Positions 52,401 through 59,140 of a stretch of DNA of 64,000 bases are shown here, one piece after another. The position numbers were made by a program, and so were the translations under genes. Each line of letters begins with the position of its first letter. Position 1 is the first letter of the stretch. The stretch covers positions 1 to 64,000 of the forward strand of contig JBGOEJ010000005.1 in assembly GCA_041446545.1 (NCBI GenBank). The letters are read 5' to 3'. The notes below the pieces were generated by a model. The model saw only the letters and a program-made list of their open reading frames with translations, was not told the origin of the DNA and ran no database searches. This DNA is from Fervidibacter canadensis (lineage in GTDB: Bacteria; Armatimonadota; Fervidibacteria; Fervidibacterales; Fervidibacteraceae).

Positions 52401-53661
52401 CGACCAGTCCGTTGCGGTCGTTGGTGATGAGGTAGTTGTCCTTCAAGGCAGAGATGACGGGGTAAAGGGAGATGCCATGTTGCCCCAAACGGTTTGGTGT
52501 TGCCCCAGAAATGTCCCAAACGATGAAAACGCCATCGGCAGGCGAGGTGACCATACGCTTGTTGGAAAAGTCGGCGCTTCCAAACAAACCTTCACCACGC
52601 CAAATTTCAACGGGATTGGTCGGGTTGCTGATGTTGTAAATGACCGTTTGCGACCGGTCAAACAAGCCGACAAAGAGCCTGTTGTTAATGCTGTCCAAAG
52701 CCAAAAGAGACCAAGGATTGTCATCACCGACATCAACACTGGCGACAATTTGAGGATTGGCAGGGTTGGAAACATCAACGATGCGCAAGTAACCCTTCTC
52801 GGCTCCTGGGTCAGTCCAGCGACCATCGGTGACGAAAGCGTAATTCCCAGAGACAGCGACAGAACGGGCGATGCCGGGCGTGTCAAAAGCGCCCAACCGC
52901 TGCGGGTTGTCAGGTTGGCTGATGTCCCAAATGCTCACGCCATTGCGACCGTGAACAAGGTAGAGCCTATTGCCAACTACCGTTCCGCCATCGCCTTCTA
53001 TGTCGGGGACATTGGTGATTTCTCGGACGAACTGGGGACTTGCTGGGTTGGAGATGTTAAGGACATGGAGGGCATTGCTATTAGAGCCGCTGACAGCAAC
53101 ATACGCGTAATTGTTGCCGGCGACGACAGCGTAAGCCTTTTTGCCTGCTGGCGCATATTGACCGACTTCTCTGGGACGGGTCGGGTCGGAGACATCAATG
53201 ATGCGAAGGCTGAGAGTGTAGCCACCGCCAGAGAACTCCTCAAGCGCCACCATATAAGCGTAGTTGCCGACCAAAACCAATTGCTCAGAGGTAACTTGCC
53301 CGTTGACTGTCAATTCGCCGACCTTGCGGATATTTTGCGGGTCGGAGATGTCAAAAATGGCAAGCAGCGGGCTGCTTCCAAATGGGTTGCCGCTTCCAAT
53401 GGCGTAAACATAGCGACCGCGCACGGCAGCGGGTCTGAAGGCGTCAGGTTTGATGTGGGCGACGATTTCCAAGTTTTGCAGTTGTTGTCTTGACAGACCA
53501 CGACCTTGCAGTCGTGTGCGGTTCGCTGGAGTTTGAGGCGTTCGCCCCAACTGACCCCAACTGATCAAGGCTGCAGCGAGCATCACGCCTATCGTCACAA
53601 TCAACATCGCCGTCTTCGTGCTCCAGCCTTGCTTCCGCACGGCTTTATCACCTCGCATCAT
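40459..53661 (-). CDS. giant multidomain surface/secreted protein (LVIVD propeller, TIG, CARDB repeats, FlgD-like Ig)
   Basis: About 4,400 residues. A signal anchor (residues 15-37) is followed by LVIVD-type propeller repeats (about 60-690; phrases like IDVSDPTRPREVG), a TIG domain (about 700-775), eight CARDB domains of about 110 residues (about 785-1665; ending in PESNENNNEA-like motifs), a fibronectin III-like domain (about 1772-1865) and further beta domains. A helical, AT-richer block (about 2890-3455) follows. Near the C-terminus are Ig/FlgD-like domains (NPFSPNGDGIDDVL), a ninth CARDB and a final FlgD-like sorting-type domain. CARDB and LVIVD suggest adhesion. The likely start is GTG 53640 (GAGGTGAT upstream), because the promoter leaves almost no leader for ATG 53661. 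Confidence 0.9.
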   Translation of the reverse strand: MMRGDKAVRKQGWSTKTAMLIVTIGVMLAAALISWGQLGRTPQTPANRTRLQGRGLSRQQLQNLEIVAHIKPDAFRPAAVRGRYVYAIGSGNPFGSSPLLAIFDISDPQNIRKVGELTVNGQVTSEQLVLVGNYAYMVALEEFSGGGYTLSLRIIDVSDPTRPREVGQYAPAGKKAYAVVAGNNYAYVAVSGSNSNALHVLNISNPASPQFVREITNVPDIEGDGGTVVGNRLYLVHGRNGVSIWDISQPDNPQRLGAFDTPGIARSVAVSGNYAFVTDGRWTDPGAEKGYLRIVDVSNPANPQIVASVDVGDDNPWSLLALDSINNRLFVGLFDRSQTVIYNISNPTNPVEIWRGEGLFGSADFSNKRMVTSPADGVFIVWDISGATPNRLGQHGISLYPVISALKDNYLITNDRNGLVVFNVANPSQPQLVKHLSLQGFQMSSGRLIFAGDTGIYSHGVGNTNNLFFLNFADPTNPQPLETYNYDWGVNALAVIGDYLYVGHGRGRDIYSVSNRSRLYSESGNTVYAMAANVKPDIAGSVLYEAVAAGWPKTKLRISVINDPPQPSPRGELTFNDQISDLAAVGSKVFVVTKKGDLFVVDASDPSNPQQVASWTNPVRDSTYTARVLVSGNFAYLSLFTEGLVVLDLSNLSVVASMRDAYINNVSVSGNLIYAAGDYAGFYILRNLALPQILPPVIYFAVPNIAPQSSVTLCIVGANFQSNTQVWLERSNQRLNPTRTSVVNDSNIYADFNLTNAPLGRWDLVVRNPDGNTARRPEAVTVATSPDLTIYRLSIDPSTNLQVGTPVTLKAVVRNAGELPAANFVVRFFAGDRKVGEQPVTRLNGGAQTEVSLPWRILGGNYQLRAVADADNSVPESNENNNEASLPINLPAPDFVVTNLTVTPTTNLKDGQELQIQATVANQGGATVFPITVALLADEGKFGEQVIADGLGSGQSVTLTFRHTLSGGQRKIAVVVDPADSLPESDETNNRREFNLPQVPLPDLAIVNLRTFPSTNLSPGMNLNITATIHNFGGETVRGFVVHFSAADFSGQVWVNGLGANEEKEIEVTWWNIPPGQHTLIATVDPTKVVPETNEGNNQATLPVNVSAPDLIAEGMEINPSTFVSGTTVTVAVTVNIAGAGRTPFPIPVRLFDNDVPVGESQIDANIPAGRRIIVRIPYQARSGERRLKVVVDPDNQVPEPNENNNTQERTVTVPAPDIAVSAELLPNNPTTGNPFYVRGVVRNEGATTTVPFRLVAEVLDASDRVIATKAADFLSGMASSASENFNFDFTRFFEMKKVRVKVVWGISGFQDAKPANDALLLQLADVDPPDYAVTALDVQLPELVGMGKVITFRITVTNRGGGYRVVGFTAGFPIAVFLNDQQVATTFVGGLDRGVESTAIANWRIDRPLNNPTVRVVLDPQRQFPDADRSNNEIQRQINLTVQKLDLKPVDVEIVPANRPVGEWVQIRVRVRKEGAGDFFGVVPVQVIMDGASLGTNYWTYLSLTDASPEGVVEFGWSVTPGNKRKIQVILDPDRQVDESDKTNNLLEKTVNYPAQAPDFVVESLDYSPKENVRQGDTVTFTVTVKNKGGAFAGSVAVRLQTNTGFYRDERVSLNAGESRTVQFQWSAAPGSDHQVTVDVDPYNDAPESDETNNRLVQLLPLRVAPRPIVELWFDFPPYPVAPGKQLTLNWQLSNRGAEAVPVTLSVSGLPEGWAQVEPASGILPANGILNGQVTVTVPSNWAESREFTLTLQAQANSTPLKVERTFSVETVPQISGLTPYNGTRTGSTTVEFVWWTQIPSSSEVYIKRPVDPEWQRFTGDPGTFHRVVISDLRRNSTYLFYVRSVASGGEAKSEERRIFITQAVSFVQPEYSKEVRRDYDQRLTVYVINNDRKAHLIKAELLESNYEDAPAGLLGEGTFDEPARLAPGQQLPITFAAHFQDARRNDYTFRIRVRTLDEQPEQSDEALVKIRVRPPDIRIRVVQIAEDPLSMTKTFRVTNEGTDPATDLTIDPKGLTAEQVGMQPLIQHAYLAPNQSIEFKIFPMLLPPGFRPFGLSDIDDAKVSFENSVPYVGRNFRPFDLYIFLNGVEVGSFQNAIPLGVFTIPVPAKVLLPAEVTRSADLRMQPEEVRPIPSPTVQPIVQKLQSGVTLKVSYANRTEQMTVQFFDKPSRQGADQFFIVNKGTRVISQQVEATHCTNSPTVVIPIRNGILNAELRLEKKNFNDAHFLNASKFKLDICVSNFKVVVKAGSEEEARTVAERLCNTLTKPPSKPNTVIVTLIGDGPPYKRGKPITVRARVMGEGDPTTATVQATFSNGDPAIFLKPAGGNFFEGQWIPTNIPSSARVESDGSVRFNTTVTVTATGCEQSATGTANAEIKVGAIKFKFTGITDIDDIDQRVNNADQPWLRWNWSPGQQKPIHFKGMIVDEEGQLIPSTVSVQFQFFPMGEDSLKAEDQNINAQDGKFVFTFPQSQLVVNKPGLLKAFFEARAMVSPAPAAGRLNLVAKKFISGVVLGEFQFQARKEGYKFLKAEVRGRTEKEQPVKVSASAGTDIKEVDISVIALQLDENGKLAWKGLESAEVELLNVGTRKTNKDGALIWKLADKGETVSINFYLVPDLEIKVTSLPKAYIAHPDASGKIYIFVGSKDGFEVTTDKDGNPIAQTKSPGDFVVADRRFKVSVVSGGGSLEGDIARPEQLDKTAHTIVYHPPQSLMEEVREVKLAIEDSEIPLYKAELTLKVFKNAFITVRKLGFREDVEPVPIDLVKVNGIKVVPGTVEGKVQENPQPDSGRPINGVTVTAHVADQKKETQTDGNVGPDAGRFTLRQLTENDATLRLQKPIVLPFLDFVEKFAHAFDGLRQLGYNAPHFREQEGFVDANNQPIFRYRWDLRYETDPAKLQRILNSIRRADAALKYTAEVEPMIKQYAKESLLGFVDLLLFAASELKLFDKLANMMSVGKGIGKGVKLSNAAKKHLRKKLQEAAQNNFTESDLKLIETLVDDALRNHGGLTDEAIESVKRNLKPGLSKLVGDTLKNYRDDISKNIELTIATLKSDIVGFIKGVLKKAGIKDTTPTGDPTKIGWWLDKAVDSTLNAVLSFFADKGFIPTPEAIFGFGDEIAEKVTNFLLNLANFKGNIQKTVDKGFKDLGSYNVSSAPEQTDKVVKEIAKMRENNEHWRRVYETSKTPLSSALAELKKMGVLEGSLADATEKFTSIVDGILPISSSVALVGGITATIRLYNSVGVAWAKATEWTQVPDVLLGPFFPFPPDQPVYAPFFPFPPDHPVLAYATVTVTRQFAPIRSRSRQLDEYTSVVNQVKSALQNDDYERVIQLARNLSEATAAVSDALEAKHSLVLTGIPVAYEKDKTFPARARQATDAVERSTFYRREFLLRVGSYLAAESDDAGEKAIQAADNALAKTQEAMGLLDGAIQQLQSLGVTLPHLLRFTHQVQQVSLTEWRIIFTVQNIGGQTSPATSVKFVTTEGITVSPNSWSVPPLAPNATQTLTVTARTPQRFRSGFGVIRTTLGTQPEEFNANFVPTIIFLTSKDEIPPVISDPTPKEDEVVRTATPTIAVTIADFLSGLDISSLKMTLDGQRVNATYEIATRRFSYRSTQQLTEGTHTVVVEATDLDGNTARKEWRFTVRLGAPIEITDLKVSPNPFSPNGDGIDDVLNIHFRLSGDAVLTITVVDSRNNVVKTLANEQSFTQGEHNLTWDGKTDNGATAPTGSYGVRIAIIREGRQTNVVEAQVTADQEPLSLTGVSVTPERMRLTKDTLSVAFNLSQDAKVVVKVYLGENTEDDGYAVRTIVLENAKKGANVVSWDGKDDNGRFIAPGTYTVAIEADVSTLTSRVPLAGKVTVLSLPDLLAASVGSVDRDGRSVLTAVVRNIGAEPAKNIVVRFAVRDITVGDVTIPALDAGSETSVELSLDPARQQLIAEDITATVDPDNQIEELEEFNNTIKTRLEIQAVRLAHVLPAGVSLVSVPIQLFEPSPQAAFGFASPEETKVAWWDPQKPGDLKYRYANEIPALEPGKGYFVKLPIERTIQWTGLPARIQGNQYVINLQQGWNLIGLPRLGSIALNDLRVKRLDEADTTTLAFTQPGNPLVEPYAWTYSSAERRYQLVYPEVGELGTFDAFKGYWVYAHQPCQLLIPAQSRRVLVTRKRSQMDGWFFRIEAEAGEFRDVVVVGKNANRLWAQKPPTTPEGQPVRLSVVDDQGRSWGAALADSDGRMRWRLLLEIDKGVEKVALKFPDLGYLPKGLSAYLVDEATGQRRYLRTTSAVNLTLTPNRSTIEQRTFQLVVIAGGTNLLGIVGLKAEPLRGRGVAIQFALTRSAQTQVEILTLTGRRVAILESGQSRAAGQHRLLWQGQNDSGQLIPGGLYLIRVTATDEEGRQVQATTTLRR
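43821..43885 (-). repeat. 39-bp near-tandem repeat coding FFPFPPD segments
   Basis: Two copies of GATCTGGYGGGAAGGGGAAG start at 43821 and 43860, a 39-base period. On the coding strand they give FFPFPPDQPVYAP followed by FFPFPPDHPVLA. This Pro/Phe-rich stretch separates the AT-rich helical block from a second helical part of the giant protein. Confidence 0.8.
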
Positions 53662-53677
53662 TGCGTTGTCGCCTCAC

Positions 53678-53711
53678 ATTCTGCATCGCAACTCTGACAG
53701 AACTCTGACAA
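53678..53711 (-). promoter_or_regulatory. PhoB-box-like promoter of the giant surface-protein gene
   Basis: On the minus strand TTGTCAG (53711-53705), four bases AGTT, then CTGTCAG (53700-53694): two 7-bp direct repeats with an 11-bp period, as in the PhoB consensus CTGTCAT-N4-CTGTCAY. Exactly 10 bases further is CAGAAT (53683-53678), a fair -10. The predicted transcript starts near 53671. Confidence 0.6.
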
Positions 53712-53724
53712 GGTCTCCCTTGAT

Positions 53725-55326
53725 TCACCACTGCTCTGGGAAGCCTTCCAAGGATTGCTGGAGGGGGCGCCAGCCTTCTTCTTTGAGCAGCCTTTCCAGT
53801 TCGCTACCCCGTTCCACGCCGCCGAGGATGTCGCCCCAAACAGGGTCGCGCCAAAATTCGCCCGTCTCCCAAATCCGCTTGTGCACTCGGAAAATTTCGC
53901 CCGTCTCTGGGTCTTTCACATAAGTCTGGTCGCTCAAAGCGTTCGTCCACGCCCTCGCCATGCGGCTGTTGAACTCTCGCTCTTCATGCAGCATCTGCAT
54001 CACCATGCGGTTGATTTCTTGGTTTTCTTTGGTGAACCGCTCCAGAGCGGAAAGGGCATGTTGGGGGCTGAAGTGGAGACTGTTTCCAATGCCAGTGAAA
54101 ATGCCGACCGCTTGTTCCGCTTGGTCTTTGGGAAACTGGAACATGTGAACCATGATGCTGACGGAACAATCTTGCGATGTAGCGATGGGGTCGGGTTGTT
54201 GACTGAGAAGCAGCGAGCCTGAGATGAAGGCGTCCCGAACCAGTTGACCGCTTTGGGCGCTAAAGGCAAATTTGATGAGCCCGCCTTGCACTGCCCGTCG
54301 GAAGACAACCGCCGATTGAGCCAAATTTTGCTGAATTTGCTGCTCCATCAGTTTCTCCATCGCCGACTTGGGCACTTCAACCTGCTCTTTGAGTTCCCAT
54401 CGCTCACCTGTCTCCGCTTGCCAAATGCCCAAAATGAGGCGGGCGACATCTTGAGGAGATTGAAGGAAGATGGGTTGAGGTTGCCGTGAGGTTTGACCGT
54501 TGATGGTCAGCAAGGTCATGGCGTTGCCGCCAAAGCCCGTTTGAAGGGCACTGCTTTGCAGGTCAATGTTGTCAAAGCGCACCATCATGTCGCCCTTGCG
54601 AAGGAACAAGACAGGCACTCGTTTCGTGCCTTGTCGGATGATGGCGCCACGAAACTCAAAACCTTCGGGGACATGAATCCAACCCGCTTCCATGCCAACT
54701 TCTGGGTCGTAGATGGTTTCCCGCCGCCAACGAACCATCTTCTCTTGCGGCAAGAAGCGGAAACTGCGAACGATGCTCATCATTTCGTCCAACTTTGCCT
54801 TCTCAGTGCCTGCGGGGAAAAGCAAGGTCACGACCAACGCCGTTGCTTTGCCGGGCAAGATGGCAGTGACTTCTCGGAAGTTGTTGGGAGGCGTCTGGCG
54901 CAACAAGCCGAAGTTGACCGACATCACCAAGTGAAAGACGAAGGGGTAACCCAAACCTTCGCCGATGATGAGGATACCTTGAGAAAGTTTTCGGAAAGCG
55001 AAACGGGGTTGATTGAAGCCGCTCATCATCGCTTGCCTTTCCAGCCACCAAGATTGAGCGACTTGGCGCAAGTTGCCCTCGTAACGGGCGACCCGAAGGA
55101 CGATGAAGCAAAGGGCTTGGTCGTCGTTGATGCGGATGAAGTTGTCATGGACATTAGACGCCCAGCCTTGAGGGAGGCGGACGGAAAAGCCATGCAGCAA
55201 GTCGGTGACTTCTCCGCCAGAGACCCACTTTTGCAACGATGGCTCTTGGGGCTGCAAGTGCCCCATTGCCAACAAGGCAACAACGACCGACCATATCGCA
55301 AAGCCCAACTGTCCATTGCGCCACAT
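53725..55326 (-). CDS. secreted or anchored protein of unknown function (533 aa)
   Basis: An N-terminal hydrophobic segment (FAIWSVVVALLAMGHL) suggests export. Two halves follow: residues about 40-200 read like a PsbP/DcrB-type fold (LLHGFSVRLPQGW, later VTLLFPAGTEKAKLDEMMSIVRSF), and the second half contains EAGWIHVPEGFEFRGAIIRQG and a long helical region. The C-terminus has DPETGEIFRVHKRIWETGEFWRDP-like text, a motif seen in uncharacterised exported proteins. I assign no function. It is read opposite to nuo, ends 64 bases before the giant gene start, and has its own copy of the PhoB-like box. Confidence 0.7.
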   Translation of the reverse strand: MWRNGQLGFAIWSVVVALLAMGHLQPQEPSLQKWVSGGEVTDLLHGFSVRLPQGWASNVHDNFIRINDDQALCFIVLRVARYEGNLRQVAQSWWLERQAMMSGFNQPRFAFRKLSQGILIIGEGLGYPFVFHLVMSVNFGLLRQTPPNNFREVTAILPGKATALVVTLLFPAGTEKAKLDEMMSIVRSFRFLPQEKMVRWRRETIYDPEVGMEAGWIHVPEGFEFRGAIIRQGTKRVPVLFLRKGDMMVRFDNIDLQSSALQTGFGGNAMTLLTINGQTSRQPQPIFLQSPQDVARLILGIWQAETGERWELKEQVEVPKSAMEKLMEQQIQQNLAQSAVVFRRAVQGGLIKFAFSAQSGQLVRDAFISGSLLLSQQPDPIATSQDCSVSIMVHMFQFPKDQAEQAVGIFTGIGNSLHFSPQHALSALERFTKENQEINRMVMQMLHEEREFNSRMARAWTNALSDQTYVKDPETGEIFRVHKRIWETGEFWRDPVWGDILGGVERGSELERLLKEEGWRPLQQSLEGFPEQW

Positions 55327-55401
55327 TTGTCATCATCTCCTTTTTGGGGTTGTTCCCTGAGGAAGGGGGGAGTCACCCCTAAGGCTCACCTTGCGGGCAT
55401 C

Positions 55402-55435
55402 ATTGTAGGGCACAAGTCTGACAGAACTCTGACAA
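55402..55435 (-). promoter_or_regulatory. PhoB-box-like promoter of the 533-residue protein gene
   Basis: On the minus strand TTGTCAG (55435-55429), AGTT, CTGTCAG (55424-55418), identical over 18 bases to the element at 53694-53711. Ten bases later is TACAAT (55407-55402), a good -10 hexamer. The gene starts about 76 bases downstream at 55326. nuoF starts on the other strand at 55533. Confidence 0.65.
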
Positions 55436-55532
55436 GCCAATAAGGAAGAGCATTCCGTTGCGGTGGGGTGTTGGCTGCCTTAAAGTAACAACGCACGGCG
55501 CAAATGCCCAGATGGATGACGAGGTGAAGTTC

Positions 55533-56816
55533 ATGCAAGAGGTGTTCATCGTCAAGCGACGGGTTGGCATTCCCAATAGCACGGACATCGCCGTCTACAT
55601 GGAGCACGATGGCTACAAAGCCCTGCGCAAAGCCGTCACGGAGATGGCGCCTGAGGAAGTGATTGAGGTCGTGAAGGCGTCAGGGCTGCGGGGTTGCGGT
55701 GGGGCAGGTTTCCCGACGGGGGTCAAATGGAGTTTTGTGCCCAAAAACATCTTTCCCAAGTTCGTCTGCGTCAACTGCGACGAGAGCGAGCCGGGCACTT
55801 TCAAAGACCGCCTGATTTTGGAGAATGACCCGCACGCCATCATAGAAGGGGCACTCATTGCCGCTTACGCCATCCAAGCCGAAAAAGTGTTCATCTACCT
55901 TCGGGGTGAGTTCGGGAAGGCTTACCACATCATGCGCCGGGCTATCCAACAAGCCTATGAACATGGTTTTGCGGGCAAAAACATCTTGGGCACCAATTTT
56001 TCCTGCGACCTCGTGTTGCATCGGGGCGCGGGGGCTTACATTTGCGGGGAAGAGACGGCGCTGTTGGAGTCGTTGGAGGGCAATCGGGGCGAACCGCGCA
56101 TGCGACCGCCTTTTCCCGCTGTCAAGGGCGCTTTCGGTCAACCGACGGTCATCAACAATGCCGAAACAGTCTCCCGCGTCCCGCCCATCATCCTGAACGG
56201 GGCGCAATGGTATCGGCAGTGGGGCACAGAACGAAGCCCAGGCACTCGTTTGTTTGCTGTTAGCGGGCATGTTAACCGCCCTGGCGTTTACGAATTTCCC
56301 CTCAACATCGCCATGCGCGACCTGATTGAGTATGCGGGGGGTGTCATTGAAGGGCGGCAAATCAAAGCCGTCATCCCCGGCGGTTCGTCGGCGCCGATGT
56401 TTGACCGCGAGACAGCGCTGAAGGTGACGATGGATTTTGAGTCCATCATGGCAGCGGGTTCGTTTGCGGGTTCGGCAGGCGTCGTCGTCATCGCCGAAGG
56501 CACTTGCATGGTCAAAGTGGCGCTTCGGTTGACGAAGTTTTACATGCGCGAATCCTGCGGCAAGTGCACGCCTTGCCGCGAGGGCACTTACTGGTTGGTG
56601 AAGATGTTGGAGCGCTTTCACAATGGCGGGGCACGCCCTGAGGACATTGAGTTGCTACAAAGCGTCGGCAAACAGATGGTCGGCAACTGCTTCTGCCTGT
56701 TAGGCGACACTGCTCCCAACCCGCTGCTTTCCGCCCTTCGGATCGCTCCCGAAGATTTTGAGTTCCATGTCCGCCACCAACGATGCCCTGAGGAGGGGGC
56801 TTTGGTGGCGGTGTGA
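55533..56816 (+). CDS. nuoF: NADH-quinone oxidoreductase subunit F
   Basis: About 427 residues. The NADH/FMN site is in SGLRGCGGAGFPTGVKW and VCVNCDESEPGTFKDR; ICGEETALLESLEG follows. The 4Fe-4S cluster N3 ligands are ESCGKCTPCREGT and a later Cys in GNCFCLLG. I place the start at ATG 55533, six bases after GAGGTGA; the open frame extends to 55458. A weak promoter-like pair (TTGCGG at 55458, TAAAGT at 55481, spacer 17) lies upstream, which would let nuoFG be transcribed apart from nuoA-E. Confidence 0.96.
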   Translation: MQEVFIVKRRVGIPNSTDIAVYMEHDGYKALRKAVTEMAPEEVIEVVKASGLRGCGGAGFPTGVKWSFVPKNIFPKFVCVNCDESEPGTFKDRLILENDPHAIIEGALIAAYAIQAEKVFIYLRGEFGKAYHIMRRAIQQAYEHGFAGKNILGTNFSCDLVLHRGAGAYICGEETALLESLEGNRGEPRMRPPFPAVKGAFGQPTVINNAETVSRVPPIILNGAQWYRQWGTERSPGTRLFAVSGHVNRPGVYEFPLNIAMRDLIEYAGGVIEGRQIKAVIPGGSSAPMFDRETALKVTMDFESIMAAGSFAGSAGVVVIAEGTCMVKVALRLTKFYMRESCGKCTPCREGTYWLVKMLERFHNGGARPEDIELLQSVGKQMVGNCFCLLGDTAPNPLLSALRIAPEDFEFHVRHQRCPEEGALVAV

Positions 56817-56842
56817 ATAGCAAAAGGCACGAGGTGAGTAGG

Positions 56843-59140
56843 ATGGCTTTTGGCTATTTGACTTGGGACGAGTTAGTGCGAGCCTTTTGGGGCAAAGTGC
56901 CGTTGGAGAAGGAAATTCCCGCCAACATCTTGGCGGGGACGACGGTCGGGTTGCGCCGTCGGGAAATTTCGCCCGATGCCAAAAAGGTGCGGGTGACCAT
57001 TGACGGTCAAACGATAGAAGTGCCTGAAGGGACGCTCATCATTGAGGCTGCCAAGATGCTGGGCATTGACATCCCTCATTTTTGCTACCACCCCCGCTTA
57101 GAACCCGTCGGGGTCTGTCGGCAATGCTTGGTGGAAGTCGGGACGCCAAAAAGAAATCCCGACGGGACGGTGGCGACGGATGAGCAAGGCAATCCTGTCA
57201 TTCAGTGGATGCCCAAACCGCAGCCATCTTGCGTGATGCCTGTCAGCGACGGGATGGTCGTGCGGGTGAAAAGTGAAGCGGCAGAGGCAGCCCGCCGCGC
57301 CGTCATGGAGTTTTTGCTCATCAATCACCCGCTGGATTGTCCCGTTTGCGATCGGGGGGGCGAATGTCCCTTGCAAAACGCCGCTTTTGTGCAGGGACGC
57401 CCTTACTCCCGCTTCATTGAGCCCAAACGCCAATTTGTCAAGCCCGTGCCCTTGAGCGACTACATCGCCTTAGACCGAGAGCGATGCATCATGTGCAAGC
57501 GATGCATCCGCTTCTGCGACGAATTGGTCGGCGAAAAGCAGTTGGAGCAAGTGGAACGAGGTTGGTGGAGTTACATCGCTGTCGCTGAGGGCGAGAGACT
57601 GGACAACATCTTTTCGGGCAATGTCATTGACATTTGCCCTGTCGGGGCGCTGACGAGTTTGACCTACCGCTTTGCGGCGCGCCCGTGGGAACTGAAGCGC
57701 ACGGAGACGGTTTGTCCCAAGTGCCCCATCCATTGCAGCATCTTCGCCGATTGCCGCTTCAACTATCCCGTCCGCTTCGTGCCAGCGGGGGAAAACCTGA
57801 AGGTCAACGACATCTGGATGTGCGACATCGGGCGCTTTGAGCAACATTATCCCCATCCCGAACACCGCATCGTCACACCCTTGTTGCGTGTCAATGGCAC
57901 TTTGCAGGAAGTCGGTTGGGAGAGGGCGATGGAAGCGTTGACGGAGTTGCTGGGGGACAGCAGAAACGGGGCGCAGGACAAAATGGCGTTTTTGGGGACG
58001 GCGGCGATGACCAACGAAGAAGCCTATTTGTTCCAACGGTTTGCCCGCAGCGTCGTCGGGTGCGGGAGCGTGGACTTTTTTGAGCGTGACCCGTTGGTCA
58101 GCACACTGGTTCGGCAAGGGGGCAAAGTCGGGCTCGGCGTGGAGGTCTATGCGTTGCAGAAAGCGGACTGCGTGCTCCTTTTGGGTTGCAACATCTACCG
58201 CCATTTGCCCATCGCTTGGTTTTGGCTCTTGCAGGCGGTCAAAAAGCGAGGGGCAAAGTTGATTGTCGCTGGCGTGACGGGGGACAAACCTCGCATGAAG
58301 CGATGGGCGTGGAAGTGGCTGGAAGAGTTGGGAAGGGAGCAAGGGCGACTGGACAAATTCGCGCGGGCGCTTACGGAAGCGATGGCGGGCGGTTCGGTGA
58401 ACGCCATCGCTCAGGAATTGGGCATCGGTGCGGAAACACTTGCCGAAATCGCTGAAGCGCTGAGGAAGGCGGAGCGCCCCGTCGTCATTTGCGCCTCCAG
58501 TGGTGACCCGCAACCCGTTGCGCCTGAGACGGTGCTGGCTTTACGGCAACGCTTCGTCAAGCCCGATTGGGACGCCGTTTGTTACGCTTTGCATCACGCT
58601 AACGAACGAGGGTGCATGGAAGCCGGCTTGACCCCTGATTCCTTGCCCGGCTTGCGCCCTGTTGGCGATGAGGCGATGCGGATGGTGCTGCAACGGCTTT
58701 GGGGTGATGGGACACCCCCTCAACGAGGGCATGATGCCCGCAGTGCTTTGGAAGCAGCGAAACGGGGCGAGTTGCAAGTGGCATGGGTTGTAGACCCGTC
58801 GCCTGTCTACGAAATCCCGACCGAAGTCGTGGAGGCGTTAGGGCAAGTGCCCCACCTGATCGTCAGCGCATCGGTGCGGACGCCGTTGGCGGAGAAGGCG
58901 TGGCTTGTTTTGCCCGATTTGACCTTCATGGAAAAGAACGGCAGTTACACCAACTGGGCGGGAACGGTGCAGGCGGTGCGACGGGCTGTAGAGCCGCCGT
59001 CAGGTGCCCGTTCGTTGGCGCGGGTGCTGATGGCGCTGGCAGAACGGTTGGGCAAACCGATGGCGTATCCTGCCCCTCAACTCGTTCAGCAAGAGTTGAA
59101 TCACCTGCGCGCCTTGGCAGGTTCGGCAAAGAGGGAATGA
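56843..59140 (+). CDS. nuoG: NADH-quinone oxidoreductase subunit G
   Basis: About 765 residues. An N-terminal extension of about 50 residues precedes the 2Fe-2S ferredoxin domain (HFCYHPRLEPVGVCRQCLVE). Next come the His-Cys cluster (DCPVCDRGGECPLQN) and a 4Fe-4S pair (RCIMCKRCIRFC, ICPVGAL). The segment CPKCPIHCSIFADC supplies cysteines where the extra cluster N7 of some NuoG proteins sits. A molybdopterin-oxidoreductase-like domain without cofactor follows. The ATG at 56843 follows GAGGTGAG. No further nuo genes (H to N) follow; thrS is next. Confidence 0.95.
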   Translation: MAFGYLTWDELVRAFWGKVPLEKEIPANILAGTTVGLRRREISPDAKKVRVTIDGQTIEVPEGTLIIEAAKMLGIDIPHFCYHPRLEPVGVCRQCLVEVGTPKRNPDGTVATDEQGNPVIQWMPKPQPSCVMPVSDGMVVRVKSEAAEAARRAVMEFLLINHPLDCPVCDRGGECPLQNAAFVQGRPYSRFIEPKRQFVKPVPLSDYIALDRERCIMCKRCIRFCDELVGEKQLEQVERGWWSYIAVAEGERLDNIFSGNVIDICPVGALTSLTYRFAARPWELKRTETVCPKCPIHCSIFADCRFNYPVRFVPAGENLKVNDIWMCDIGRFEQHYPHPEHRIVTPLLRVNGTLQEVGWERAMEALTELLGDSRNGAQDKMAFLGTAAMTNEEAYLFQRFARSVVGCGSVDFFERDPLVSTLVRQGGKVGLGVEVYALQKADCVLLLGCNIYRHLPIAWFWLLQAVKKRGAKLIVAGVTGDKPRMKRWAWKWLEELGREQGRLDKFARALTEAMAGGSVNAIAQELGIGAETLAEIAEALRKAERPVVICASSGDPQPVAPETVLALRQRFVKPDWDAVCYALHHANERGCMEAGLTPDSLPGLRPVGDEAMRMVLQRLWGDGTPPQRGHDARSALEAAKRGELQVAWVVDPSPVYEIPTEVVEALGQVPHLIVSASVRTPLAEKAWLVLPDLTFMEKNGSYTNWAGTVQAVRRAVEPPSGARSLARVLMALAERLGKPMAYPAPQLVQQELNHLRALAGSAKRE

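Noticed and set aside
52357..53493. 378-codon open frame opposite the LVIVD region of the giant gene
   Set aside because: It is a shadow of the minus-strand coding frame: low-complexity, no ribosome binding site, no recognisable motif. The same applies to long shadows at 54493-55443 and 55680-56621.
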